DNA of 64,000 bases from Tissierella pigra. GTDB lineage: Bacteria; Bacillota; Clostridia; Tissierellales; Tissierellaceae. The translations under genes and the position numbers were made by a program. Of this stretch, positions 49,155-58,882 are shown piece by piece. Below the pieces are notes generated by a model. That model was not told where the DNA came from. It searched no databases and saw only the letters and a program-made list of their open reading frames with translations. Numbering within the stretch: the first letter of the stretch is position 1; each line of letters opens with the position of its first letter. The stretch is taken from assembly GCF_009695605.1 (NCBI RefSeq), contig NZ_VUNQ01000007.1, positions 42,527 through 106,526 of the forward strand, in the 5' to 3' direction.

Positions 49155-50050
49155 TATATATTTTTTACTTCACAATATATACCTTTATATAATTCCTCCA
49201 GTGTAACAATCTTTTTCTCCAGATTACTTATATTTATTCCTTCATTAGCCATTGAAACTATAAGGTTTTGTATCTCACCTTTATCAATAACCACTTCAAT
49301 TTTACTGTCATTAGTATTATAATTGATATTATTTTTTTGAAAAAATTCTCTTGCCAATTCCATATTATTTACTTCAATAATATATATATCCTGTAAAGAA
49401 GCATTTATCTCTGGATGAACTATTCTTCCTTTATTAATACAAATTAAACGATCACTTAGTTTTTCTACTTCTTCCAATTGATGTGATGAGAATAATATAG
49501 AAATATCCTCTTTATTGACTAGTTCTAAAAGTTCATTTCTCAAATTAATAACAGCCGTAGGATCTAACCCATTTGTAGGCTCATCTAAAATCAATAGTTT
49601 AGGCTTACTTAGTAAAGCTATTCCTAAAGCAAGACGCTGTTTCATTCCCATGGAATAATTCCCAGCCTTTCTTTTCAAACTATGTCCTAGTTCTGTAAAT
49701 TCCATTATCTCCTTTACACGTTTGGAGTCAATTCCTCTTAGTTCTGCAAATAGCTTTATATTATTCTCCCCTGACATATCCAAAAACAAACCTGGAGATT
49801 CAATAACTCCTGCCATACAGTCCAAAGCCTTTAAACGTTCTTTTTTTATATCAAATCCATTTACAGTAATAGTACCACTATCAGGAAAAATAAGGGAAAG
49901 TATACATTTCATAACTGTAGACTTTCCAGCACCATTTGGACCAATGAAACCTACAATTTCATTTGGATAAATATCCATATTAATATCATGAAGAATCTTT
50001 TCTTTTCCGAAACTTTTATTTAAATCTTTTATTTCTAAAATTTTTTCCAT
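49154..50050 (-). CDS. ABC transporter ATP-binding protein (BcrA-like) of the RiPP operon
   Basis: A 298-aa ATPase. Walker A GFIGPNGAGKSTVMKCIL, signature NYSMGMKQRLALGIALL (LSGGQ relaxed to YSMGM), Walker B LLILDEPTNGLDP and switch ILFSSHQLEEVEKL are visible. The ATG at 50050 follows TAGGTGAAAACT. It is the only ATPase in the operon and the last gene, so it presumably energises all seven upstream permeases. BcrA-type ATPases commonly give immunity to, or export, peptide antibiotics. Confidence 0.93.
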   Translation of the reverse strand: MEKILEIKDLNKSFGKEKILHDINMDIYPNEIVGFIGPNGAGKSTVMKCILSLIFPDSGTITVNGFDIKKERLKALDCMAGVIESPGLFLDMSGENNIKLFAELRGIDSKRVKEIMEFTELGHSLKRKAGNYSMGMKQRLALGIALLSKPKLLILDEPTNGLDPTAVINLRNELLELVNKEDISILFSSHQLEEVEKLSDRLICINKGRIVHPEINASLQDIYIIEVNNMELAREFFQKNNINYNTNDSKIEVVIDKGEIQNLIVSMANEGINISNLEKKIVTLEELYKGIYCEVKNI

Positions 50051-50065
50051 AGTTTTCACCTACTT

Positions 50066-50791
50066 TTACTCTGAAATTTTTATACTCAATATTTGTATTA
50101 GCTTATTAGGCTGATTTAATGGTCCTACCTCTAATTTTCTTATTTCCTCAATAACTTCCATACCCTTAATTACTTGACCAAATACAGTAATGTCCTTATG
50201 ATTTCTTATATTTCCTCCCACTGTTTGAAATGCCTCTCGCAGTTCCTGTGTCATCTCCATATCTATAAGCTCCTTTTCTTCTTCATCTGTCAGAAAGTCC
50301 TTATCTATAATGGCAAAATTCCCTGTATTTAAAGATTCTTCCCCTTCTACATTGATGCGGCGAGGTGCTACTAAACTACCATATATCATTCCAAAGTCCT
50401 CATTTATTTCCACAGGGATATTTTCTCCTGTTGCTGTTTTAAAGGTATAATCAGGCTCTCCTATTTTTCCTACTCCTATGGACACAGAAGTTACATTTAC
50501 AAGTCCAAAATCTTCATAATATTTCTCTTCAACAAGTTTAATAAAATTATCTACCATTAAAGGAGCCTCTTTAGGAAATAATGATACAACTACACTACCA
50601 TAATTGGTTTCAATAGTTGCAGTTATTTCTTCTTTCAATGCTTCTTCTATCTGCCTACATTGAATAGATTGATAATTTACTACTTCTGGCTCCTTTATGT
50701 CCATGTATGTTTCCTCTTGATTATCTGTATTTTTACAACCTGATATTATCAAAGCAATTACGACCGTTAAAATAACAATACTTTTTTTCAT
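50066..50791 (-). CDS. Cyclophilin-type peptidyl-prolyl isomerase lipoprotein (divergent)
   Basis: A 241-aa protein with a lipoprotein signal (ALIISGCKN, Cys at about residue 19) and a cyclophilin-like domain: ATIETNYGSVVVSLFPKEAP, LMVDNFIKLVEEKYYEDF, FAIIDKDF and TVFGQVIKGMEVIEEIRKLE. The usual active-site Arg and Gln region (FHRxxxxFMxQGG, GSQFFI) is not well preserved, so catalysis is uncertain. Its start overlaps the permease stop (ATGA). An extracytoplasmic folding or peptide-binding role in the transporter system is inferred. Confidence 0.8.
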   Translation of the reverse strand: MKKSIVILTVVIALIISGCKNTDNQEETYMDIKEPEVVNYQSIQCRQIEEALKEEITATIETNYGSVVVSLFPKEAPLMVDNFIKLVEEKYYEDFGLVNVTSVSIGVGKIGEPDYTFKTATGENIPVEINEDFGMIYGSLVAPRRINVEGEESLNTGNFAIIDKDFLTDEEEKELIDMEMTQELREAFQTVGGNIRNHKDITVFGQVIKGMEVIEEIRKLEVGPLNQPNKLIQILSIKISE

Positions 50792-52023
50792 GACTTACCT
50801 CCTATTAAATCTCTTTTATTAAATATATAGGATGTATACATAGTAACTATTATCATAATCAATAGTTGAAGTATTACCCCATAGTACATACTTACCTTGG
50901 TATTTATACTGAGAATAGCAGTAAAATCCATAAATATCCAAGGATTAAAAAATACTTGTACAGCTAATATATTGTCTAACATAGAACCTATAAACGATAC
51001 AATCATTATACCTAAAACCAATCCAAAACTAGTAGAGCTATCTTCTAGTAATACAGATAAGGAAACTCCTATAATTGTCTGAAATATTATTATAAAAATA
51101 AATCCTATGGTTTGAAATCCTAAGTACCCACTTGTTGAAATATATGTTTCATTATTTGATATCAACAATAGAGAAAGTTTCATTGCCTCCTCACTAACTC
51201 TAACTGGATATAGCATATTTCCCCATCCGAAACTTAATCCTATCATCAATATTACAATTGATACTGGTATCACAATAAGTAGAAGGTTTACAATGGATCT
51301 TACTATATATTTTGACAATAATAGACTTTTCCTGTTCCATGGGGAGGTATATATAAGTTTATAAGAACCTTCTTCAATTTCTCCTTCATAATCATTTATA
51401 GATATAAATAAAATCAGGACAAGAATTATAAATATATTCATCTGCTGGAGGAAGAACTTAATATAGTTCTTAGCATTTAACACATATGGATTAGGTTCAT
51501 ATTTTATATCTAAAGTCTCAATATTTTCATAGTCAGTAATTTGCTTCTCTAGTTTTTCTTGTGTCAAACTTCTTTCTTCCATCCAGCTTTCATCAACAAC
51601 GCCCTCTATATAACCATTTAAAATAACTTGATCCATAGATTTATTATTCATAAATAAAATTGAAAGTTCACTTTGACTCAGTTCCTTTCTCAATGCCATC
51701 TTATTATATATCTCCTCAGATAAAAGGGATTTAGAGTAGAGATGTTGATAAAATTCTGCTTCTCTTTCTTGTTTGGCAATTTCAGTATGATTTTCAGGCT
51801 CTCTATATTCTAAATCCATAATTTTTATTCTAGCCATACTTAAAAGTCCAGAGTATTCTTCTATGGTATTTTGATTATACCTCTGTTGTTGAGCCAGAAA
51901 ATCTTTTTCTTTACGATTTAAAACGAATACTAATCCTATACAATACAATAACACTAAAACCAGCATAAACCATGTTTTTTTCTGTGTTAATGCTTTTTTC
52001 ACTTCAAATTTTAATCCTTTCAT
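50788..52023 (-). CDS. ABC-2 type permease, divergent member
   Basis: A 411-aa membrane protein from ATG 52023 (GAGAGGTGAGACT). One N-terminal membrane segment (TWFMLVLVLLYCIGLVFVL), then about 150 residues of predicted extracytoplasmic sequence rich in charged residues, then five membrane segments. The cytosolic turn LIYTSPWNRKSLLLSKYIVR corresponds to the LSQPFKRxTYLxKK turn of the six tandem copies. It has the same architecture as those copies but is clearly different in sequence. It may be the constant partner in permease heterodimers. Confidence 0.85.
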   Translation of the reverse strand: MKGLKFEVKKALTQKKTWFMLVLVLLYCIGLVFVLNRKEKDFLAQQQRYNQNTIEEYSGLLSMARIKIMDLEYREPENHTEIAKQEREAEFYQHLYSKSLLSEEIYNKMALRKELSQSELSILFMNNKSMDQVILNGYIEGVVDESWMEERSLTQEKLEKQITDYENIETLDIKYEPNPYVLNAKNYIKFFLQQMNIFIILVLILFISINDYEGEIEEGSYKLIYTSPWNRKSLLLSKYIVRSIVNLLLIVIPVSIVILMIGLSFGWGNMLYPVRVSEEAMKLSLLLISNNETYISTSGYLGFQTIGFIFIIIFQTIIGVSLSVLLEDSSTSFGLVLGIMIVSFIGSMLDNILAVQVFFNPWIFMDFTAILSINTKVSMYYGVILQLLIMIIVTMYTSYIFNKRDLIGGKS

Positions 52024-52034
52024 AGTCTCACCTC

Positions 52035-53357
52035 TCAATAGCTTATATCCTTCCTATTAAATAAATAATTCCCTACTAAAACTACTACCAATATACTTGC
52101 TACTTGTATAAGTGTAAGAGATAATAATGTAAAATTAGATGCACCACTTATTATGTTTCTTGTTTCTAACGCAAGTAGTGGATTGGGTATTTTAGGAAAG
52201 TATTTATGTACCAAATATAATCCTCCTATGATGCCAACACTTACTCCTATGGAAATAGATTTTTTATTGGTCATAGCTGATATATATATTGTGACACTTA
52301 AAATAAATATAATAAATAAAAGCATCTCCAAAGAATAAATCAGTAACACTTCCCAAAATGGAAGATATACAACTTTATCAAATAAATTTGTTACTAAGTC
52401 CCTCTTATTAACAAATGTAGGCCCTAAGTTATCACTTCCAAATATTTTACTATCCTGTTTCTTCTCTATGTCCATCCCATTATGATAAAATTCTGTCCAT
52501 TGATTATTAGTTGTTAGAATTGGCATTTTTAAAGAGTGTGAATCTGTGTATATCCCAGTAAATATACATATCAAAATAATTGTAATTATCATGGATGGAA
52601 CTATTGCAACTATATTTGATATGATTTTCTTTCGTAAATACGTATGTCTTTTAAATGGTTGAGATAGTACATTTCTTGATATATGAATTCTATGTTCTTC
52701 ACTAACTGTATCGTAGGTCAATAGAAGTATAAATAGAATAATAGATACAGGTATGACTTTATCCATGATTTTATATAAGAACACCATATTATTGGCACTA
52801 TGATCCTCAACATATGGAATTCCCAAGGTGTAGCAGGTATATAGATATTGTAAGTGAGTAAGCCAGTATTTAAAATCAGTATGACTATTAGGAGACGAAC
52901 CACTATAAAAATCAAATTCTTCTCCATTATTGTCTGGATATTCAGTATCTGGACTTATATCCTCCCATATAGGTCTTGCAACAGACTCTATATATTCTCT
53001 TTGTTCAAGATGAGAATATAAGTTTAAATCTAAAATTCTCACCATCATTTCATATCTATATGCCTCTATGTAATTTCCTTGTTCTATATTTTCTATTGCT
53101 ATCTCCGAATTTTTTATGGCTAATCTAAAGTAAGGTACTTCCTTCTCACCTTTTCTATATATGGATATTGTTCTTTCTAAACTTCCCTTACTGTTATTCA
53201 TACTAGTTGAATGTTTAAGCTCTGAAATATTTCTATTATTAAAATCCTCTAGTTTAAGATTATTCAACTCACTAATACAAACAAAAACAATAACCACTAT
53301 TAGAATAAAAAATACTTTCTTATTTAAAACTTGCCTTATTCCATAACTCTTTAACAT
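52035..53357 (-). CDS. Tandem ABC-2 permease, copy 1
   Basis: A 440-aa membrane protein starting MLKSYGIRQVLNKKVFFILI. First membrane segment at about 12-30; a large predicted extracytoplasmic domain to about residue 190; then TM segments around MVFLYKIMDKVIPVSIILFI, IVAIVPSMIITIILICIFTG, WEVLLIYSLEMLLFIIFIL, SIGVSVGIIGGLYLV and TLIQVASILVVVLVGNYLF. It ends NRKDISY like all six copies. Copy-specific features: extracytoplasmic STSMNNSKGSLERT and FDFYSGSSPNSHTDFK. The late block DIEKKQDSKIFGSDNLGPTF is shared with copies 4 and 5. It lies 11 nt upstream of the divergent permease. Confidence 0.88.
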   Translation of the reverse strand: MLKSYGIRQVLNKKVFFILIVVIVFVCISELNNLKLEDFNNRNISELKHSTSMNNSKGSLERTISIYRKGEKEVPYFRLAIKNSEIAIENIEQGNYIEAYRYEMMVRILDLNLYSHLEQREYIESVARPIWEDISPDTEYPDNNGEEFDFYSGSSPNSHTDFKYWLTHLQYLYTCYTLGIPYVEDHSANNMVFLYKIMDKVIPVSIILFILLLTYDTVSEEHRIHISRNVLSQPFKRHTYLRKKIISNIVAIVPSMIITIILICIFTGIYTDSHSLKMPILTTNNQWTEFYHNGMDIEKKQDSKIFGSDNLGPTFVNKRDLVTNLFDKVVYLPFWEVLLIYSLEMLLFIIFILSVTIYISAMTNKKSISIGVSVGIIGGLYLVHKYFPKIPNPLLALETRNIISGASNFTLLSLTLIQVASILVVVLVGNYLFNRKDISY

Positions 53358-53399
53358 GATTTCCCCCCCTTTCTTATTAATTAGCAGAGCTATTTTATA

Positions 53400-54722
53400 T
53401 CAATAACTTATATCCTTCCTATTAAATAAATAATTTCCCAGTAAAACTACTATTAATATACTTGCTACTTGTATAAGTGTAAGAGATAATAATGTAAAAT
53501 TGGATGCACCACTTATTATGTTTCTTGTTTCTAACGCAAGTAGTGGATTAGGTATTTTAGGAAAATACTTGTATACCAAATATAATCCTCCTATAAATCC
53601 AACACTTACTCCCATAGAAATGGACTTTTTATTGGTCATAGCTGATATATATATTGTTATAGCAAGTATAAATACTACAAATAATATCATCTCTAAAGAA
53701 TAAACCAATAATATCTGCCAAAATGGAAGAAATATTACTTTCTGAAACAGTTCTGAACCTAAACTCCTCCACTCAACATGTGTAGGTCCTAATTTCCTTA
53801 TTTCATATATTCCATATCTAGTAGAGTTTTGTGGTTTCTCCAAATTCATTCCGTGATGAATAAATGTATTCCATTGATTATTAGTTGTTAAAATTGGCAT
53901 ATTCATAGAATATGAACCTGTATCTATAGCAACAAATAAACATATTAAAGTAATTATAATCATTATAGTTGGAACGATAACTACTATATTTGAAAAGAAT
54001 TTTTCATGTAAATACTTAGTTCTCTTAATTGGTTGAGATAATATACTTCTTGATATATGTTGTCTATTTTCTTCACTAACTGTATCATAGGTCAATAGTA
54101 GAACAAATCCTATTATAAATATGGGAATAATTTTATCCATGATTTTATATAAGAATACCATATTATTGGCACTGTCATCTTCTACATATGGAATTCCTAA
54201 GATGTAACAAGTATATAGATATTTTAGATCTAAAACCCAAGATTTTAAAATATGATCTGGTTTTATACCTGTATAATCAAGTTTATATTCTTGTCCATTA
54301 TTGTCTGGATATGCTATTTCTGGATTTATATTCTTCCATATTGTTTTTGCAATAGGTTCTATATATTGTCTCTGTTCTAGTTTAAAGACAGCATTTAAAT
54401 CTATAATTCTTCCTATCATTTCGTATCTGTATGCCTCTATGTAGTTTTCTAAATCCTTATTCTCCAACGCTAACTCTGAATTTTTAAGAGTTAAAGAAAA
54501 ATATTCTTTTACCATTCCCTCTGTTCTATCTATTAAACTCTCCACAAAATCTCCCTCCCGAATTGTTACAGTGGAAAAACTTAAATCAGTAGTATTTCTA
54601 TTATTTAAATCTTCCATTTTTAAATTATTAAGCCTACTAAAACAAATAAAAATGAATGATGTTATTAAAATCAAAAATACTTTCTTATTTAAGACTTGCT
54701 TTATTCCATAGGTCTTTAACAT
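53400..54722 (-). CDS. Tandem ABC-2 permease, copy 2 (most divergent)
   Basis: A 440-aa paralogue starting MLKTYGIKQVLNKKVFLILI. It has the same topology as copy 1 but differs most: extracytoplasmic part VTIREGDFVESLIDRTEGMV and YKLDYTGIKPDHILKSWVLD, a changed cytosolic turn (ISRSILSQPIKRTKYLHEKF) and an IYEIRKLGPTHVEW block. The last about 100 residues revert to near identity with the other copies (ALETRNIISGASNFTLLSLT), suggesting the 3' end is homogenised by recombination. Confidence 0.88.
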   Translation of the reverse strand: MLKTYGIKQVLNKKVFLILITSFIFICFSRLNNLKMEDLNNRNTTDLSFSTVTIREGDFVESLIDRTEGMVKEYFSLTLKNSELALENKDLENYIEAYRYEMIGRIIDLNAVFKLEQRQYIEPIAKTIWKNINPEIAYPDNNGQEYKLDYTGIKPDHILKSWVLDLKYLYTCYILGIPYVEDDSANNMVFLYKIMDKIIPIFIIGFVLLLTYDTVSEENRQHISRSILSQPIKRTKYLHEKFFSNIVVIVPTIMIIITLICLFVAIDTGSYSMNMPILTTNNQWNTFIHHGMNLEKPQNSTRYGIYEIRKLGPTHVEWRSLGSELFQKVIFLPFWQILLVYSLEMILFVVFILAITIYISAMTNKKSISMGVSVGFIGGLYLVYKYFPKIPNPLLALETRNIISGASNFTLLSLTLIQVASILIVVLLGNYLFNRKDISY

Positions 54723-54762
54723 GATTTCCTCCTTTCTTATTAATTAGCAAAGCTATTCTCTC

Positions 54763-56094
54763 TCAATAGCTTATATCCTTCCTATTAAATAAATAATTCC
54801 CTACTAAAACTACTACCAATATACTTGCTACTTGTATAAGTGTAAGAGATAATAATGTAAAATTAGATGCACCACTTATTATCTTTCTTGTTTCTAACGC
54901 AAGTAGTGGATTAGGTATTTTAGGAAAATACTTATATACCAAATATAATCCTCCTATGATGCCAACACCTACTCCTATGGAAATAGATTTTTTATTGGTC
55001 ATAGCTGATGTATATATTGTGATGCTTAAAATAAATACAACAAATAATATCATCTCCAAAGAAAAAATCAGTAACACCTGCCAAAATGGAATATACACAA
55101 CTTTATCAAATAATTTTGTTCCTAAGTCTACTATATTAAAGAATACTGGCCCTAAATTACTTCCCCAAAACATTTCACTATTTTGTTCTTTATCTATATT
55201 CATTCCATTATGATAAAAATTTACCCATTGATTATTAGTTGTTAGAATTGGCATTTTTAAAGGGTGTGAATCTGTGTATATAGTAGCAAATATACATATC
55301 AAAGTAATTGTAATTATTATGGTTGGAACTATTGCAGATATATTTGATATGATTTTCTCTCTTAAATATGTATATCTTTTAATTGGTTGAGATAATATAT
55401 TTCTTGATATATGAATTCTATGTTCTTCACTAACTGTATCGTAGGTCAATAGAAGAATAAATAGAATAATAGATACAGGTATGATTTTATCCATAATTTT
55501 ATATAAGAACACCATATTATTGGCACTATGATCCTCAACATATGGAATCCCCAAGTTGTAGCAGGTATATAGATATTGTAAGTGAGTAAGCCAATATTTA
55601 AAATCAACATTACTCTCAATAGATAATGGTCTATCAAAATCAAACTCCGCCCCATTATTATCTGGATATTCAATATCTGGACTTATATCTTCCCAAATAG
55701 GTCTTGCAATAGGCTCTATATATTCTCTTTGTTCAAGATGAGAATATAAGTTTAGTTCTAAAATTTTCACCATCATTTCATATTTATAAGCCTCCATATA
55801 ATTCCCCTGTTCAAGATTCTCCATTGCCAACTCTGCACTTTTAAAAGCCAATCTAAAATATGGTACTTCTTTTCCATCTCTTCCTTCTTTCTCATATAAC
55901 GAAAATGTTCTCTCTAGTCTTTCGATCCATTCAATGATATTAATAGAATGATTTATTCCTATAGTACTTCTATTATTAAAATCCTCTAATTTAAGATTAT
56001 TTAATTCACTAATACAAACAAAAACAATAACCACTATTAGAATAAAAAATACTTTCTTATTTAAAACTTGCCTTATTCCATAACTCTTTAACAT
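54763..56094 (-). CDS. Tandem ABC-2 permease, copy 3
   Basis: A 443-aa paralogue. The extracytoplasmic domain carries SINIIEWIERLERTFSLYEK and FDFDRPLSIESNVDFK. The late variable block NIDKEQNSEMFWGSNLGPVF resembles copy 6 rather than copies 1, 4 and 5. One residue in the otherwise invariant C-terminal block differs (ALETRKIISGASNF). Spacer to copy 2 is 40 nt. Confidence 0.88.
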   Translation of the reverse strand: MLKSYGIRQVLNKKVFFILIVVIVFVCISELNNLKLEDFNNRSTIGINHSINIIEWIERLERTFSLYEKEGRDGKEVPYFRLAFKSAELAMENLEQGNYMEAYKYEMMVKILELNLYSHLEQREYIEPIARPIWEDISPDIEYPDNNGAEFDFDRPLSIESNVDFKYWLTHLQYLYTCYNLGIPYVEDHSANNMVFLYKIMDKIIPVSIILFILLLTYDTVSEEHRIHISRNILSQPIKRYTYLREKIISNISAIVPTIIITITLICIFATIYTDSHPLKMPILTTNNQWVNFYHNGMNIDKEQNSEMFWGSNLGPVFFNIVDLGTKLFDKVVYIPFWQVLLIFSLEMILFVVFILSITIYTSAMTNKKSISIGVGVGIIGGLYLVYKYFPKIPNPLLALETRKIISGASNFTLLSLTLIQVASILVVVLVGNYLFNRKDISY

Positions 56095-56136
56095 GATTTC
56101 CCCCCCTTTCTTATTAATTAGCAGAGCTATTTTATA

Positions 56137-57468
56137 TCAATAACTTATATCCTTCCTATTAAATAAATAATTTCCCAGTAAAACTACTATTAATATACTT
56201 GCTACTTGTATAAGTGTAAGAGATAATAATGTAAAATTGGATGCACCACTTATTATGTTTCTTGTTTCTAACGCAAGTAGTGGATTGGGTATTTTAGGAA
56301 AGTATTTATATACCAAATATAATCCTCCTATAAATCCAACACTTACTCCCATAGAAATAGATTTTTTATTGGTCGTAGCTGATATATATATTGTTATACT
56401 TAAAATAAATATAATAAATAAAATCATTTCCAAGAAATAAGTTACTATCATCTGCCAAAACGAAATATACACCACTTTATCAAACAATTTTTTTACTAAA
56501 TCTATCTTATTAACAAGTGTAGCCCCTAAGTTATCACTTCCAAATATTTTACTATCCTGTTTCTTCTCTATGTCCATCCCATTATGATAAAATTCTGTCC
56601 ATTGATTATTGGTTGTTAGAATTGGCATTTTTAAAGAGTGTGAATCTGTGTATATCCCAGCAAATATACAGATCAAAATAATTGTAATTATTATGGCTGG
56701 AACTATTGCAACTATATTTGATATGATTTTCTTTCGTAAATACGTATGTCTTTTAAATGGTTGAGATAATATATTTCTTGATATATGAATTCTATGTTCT
56801 TCACTAACTGTATCGTAGGTCAATAGAAGTATAAATAGAATAATAGATACAGGTATGACTTTATCCATGATTTTATATAAGAACACCATATTATTGGCAC
56901 TATGATCCTCAACATATGGAATCCCCAAGTTGTAGCAGGTATATAAGTATTGTAAGTGAGTAAGCCAATATTTAAAATCATCATTGGTATCAATAGCTGA
57001 TGGTCTATCAATATCAAACTCTTCCCCATTATTATCTGGATATTCAATATCTGGACTTATATCTTCCCATATAGGTCTTGCAATTGGCTCTATATATTCT
57101 CTTTGTTCAAGATGAGAATATAGGTTTAAATCTAAAATTCTCACCATCATTTCATATCTATAAACCTCTGTATAATTCCCCTGTTTCATATTCTCCATTG
57201 CCAATTCTGCACTTTTAAAAGCCAAGTTAAAATATGGTACATATTTTCCATCTCTTCCTTCTTTCTCATAGGATAAAAATATGGTCTCTAGCCCTTCGTT
57301 GAACTTAATGGCATTAATAGAATGGTTTATTCCTATAGTACTTCTATTATTAAAATCCTCTAATTTAAGATTATTTAATTCACTAATACAAACAAAAACA
57401 ATAACCACTATTAGAATAAAAAATACTTTCTTATTTAAAACTTGCCTTATTCCATAACTCTTTAACAT
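56137..57468 (-). CDS. Tandem ABC-2 permease, copy 4 (near-identical to copy 5)
   Basis: A 443-aa paralogue. Its extracytoplasmic domain (SINAIKFNEGLETIFLSYEK, FDIDRPSAIDTNDDFKYWLT) is the same as in copy 5. By eye the two proteins differ at only about ten positions, for example DNLGATLVNK here against GPTLVNK and ISATTNKK against ISAMTNKK. This marks the most recent duplication or conversion in the array. Confidence 0.9.
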   Translation of the reverse strand: MLKSYGIRQVLNKKVFFILIVVIVFVCISELNNLKLEDFNNRSTIGINHSINAIKFNEGLETIFLSYEKEGRDGKYVPYFNLAFKSAELAMENMKQGNYTEVYRYEMMVRILDLNLYSHLEQREYIEPIARPIWEDISPDIEYPDNNGEEFDIDRPSAIDTNDDFKYWLTHLQYLYTCYNLGIPYVEDHSANNMVFLYKIMDKVIPVSIILFILLLTYDTVSEEHRIHISRNILSQPFKRHTYLRKKIISNIVAIVPAIIITIILICIFAGIYTDSHSLKMPILTTNNQWTEFYHNGMDIEKKQDSKIFGSDNLGATLVNKIDLVKKLFDKVVYISFWQMIVTYFLEMILFIIFILSITIYISATTNKKSISMGVSVGFIGGLYLVYKYFPKIPNPLLALETRNIISGASNFTLLSLTLIQVASILIVVLLGNYLFNRKDISY

Positions 57469-57510
57469 GATTTCCCCCCTTTTCTTATTAATTAGCAGAG
57501 CTATTTTATA

Positions 57511-58842
57511 TCAATAGCTTATATCCTTCCTATTAAATAAATAACTTCCTACTAAAACTACTATTAATATACTTGCTACTTGTATAAGTGTAAGAGATAA
57601 TAATGTAAAATTGGATGCACCACTTATTATGTTTCTTGTTTCTAACGCAAGTAGTGGATTGGGTATTTTAGGAAAGTATTTATAAATTAAATATAATCCT
57701 CCTATAAATCCAACACTTACTCCCATAGAAATAGATTTTTTATTGGTCATAGCTGATATATATATTGTTATACTTAAAATAAATATAATAAATAAAATCA
57801 TTTCCAAGAAATAAGTTACTATCATCTGCCAAAACGAAATATACACCACTTTATCAAACAATTTTTTTACTAAATCTATCTTATTAACAAGTGTAGGCCC
57901 TAAGTTATCACTTCCAAATATTTTACTATCCTGTTTCTTCTCTATGTCCATCCCATTATGATAAAATTCTGTCCATTGATTATTGGTTGTTAGAATTGGC
58001 ATTTTTAAAGAGTGTGAATCTGTGTATATCCCAGCAAATATACAGATCAAAATAATTGTAATTATTATGGCTGGAACTATTGCAACTATATTTGATATGA
58101 TTTTCTTTCGTAAATACGTATGTCTTTTAAATGGTTGAGATAGTACATTTCTTGATATATGAATTCTATGTTCTTCACTAACTGTATCGTAGGTCAATAG
58201 AAGTATAAATAGAATAATAGATACAGGTATGGTTTTATCCATGATTTTATATAAGAACACCATATTATTGGCACTATGATCCTCAACATATGGAATCCCC
58301 AAGTTGTAGCAGGTATATAAGTATTGTAAGTGAGTAAGCCAATATTTAAAATCATCATTGGTATCAATAGCTGATGGTCTATCAATATCAAACTCTTCCC
58401 CATTATTATCTGGATATTCAATATCTGGACTTATATCTTCCCATATAGGTCTTGCAATTGGCTCTATATATTCTCTTTGTTCAAGATGAGAATATAAGTT
58501 TAAATCTAAAATTCTCACCATCATTTCATATCTATAAACCTCTGTATAATTCCCCTGTTTCATATTCTCCATTGCCAATTCTGCACTTTTAAAAGCCAAG
58601 TTAAAATATGGTACATATTTTCCATCTCTTCCTTCTTTCTCATAGGATAAAAATATGGTCTCTAGCCCTTCGTTGAACTTAATGGCATTAATAGAATGGT
58701 TTATTCCTATAGTACTTCTATTATTAAAATCCTCTAATTTAAGATTATTTAATTCACTAATACAAACAAAAACAATAGCCACTATTAGAATAAAAAATAC
58801 TTTTTTATTTAAAACTTGCTTTATTCCATAGATCTTTAACAT
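57511..58842 (-). CDS. Tandem ABC-2 permease, copy 5 (near-identical to copy 4)
   Basis: A 443-aa paralogue from ATG 58842 (MLKIYGIKQVLNKKVFFILI), preceded by AAAGGGGGAAATC; the in-frame codon at 58860 lies before that ribosome binding site. Sequence is nearly the same as copy 4 throughout. The N-terminal IYGIK variant resembles copy 2 rather than copies 1, 3, 4 and 6, another sign of mosaicism. Confidence 0.9.
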   Translation of the reverse strand: MLKIYGIKQVLNKKVFFILIVAIVFVCISELNNLKLEDFNNRSTIGINHSINAIKFNEGLETIFLSYEKEGRDGKYVPYFNLAFKSAELAMENMKQGNYTEVYRYEMMVRILDLNLYSHLEQREYIEPIARPIWEDISPDIEYPDNNGEEFDIDRPSAIDTNDDFKYWLTHLQYLYTCYNLGIPYVEDHSANNMVFLYKIMDKTIPVSIILFILLLTYDTVSEEHRIHISRNVLSQPFKRHTYLRKKIISNIVAIVPAIIITIILICIFAGIYTDSHSLKMPILTTNNQWTEFYHNGMDIEKKQDSKIFGSDNLGPTLVNKIDLVKKLFDKVVYISFWQMIVTYFLEMILFIIFILSITIYISAMTNKKSISMGVSVGFIGGLYLIYKYFPKIPNPLLALETRNIISGASNFTLLSLTLIQVASILIVVLVGSYLFNRKDISY

Positions 58843-58882
58843 GATTTCCCCCTTTCTCATTAATTAGCAGAGCTATTTTATA

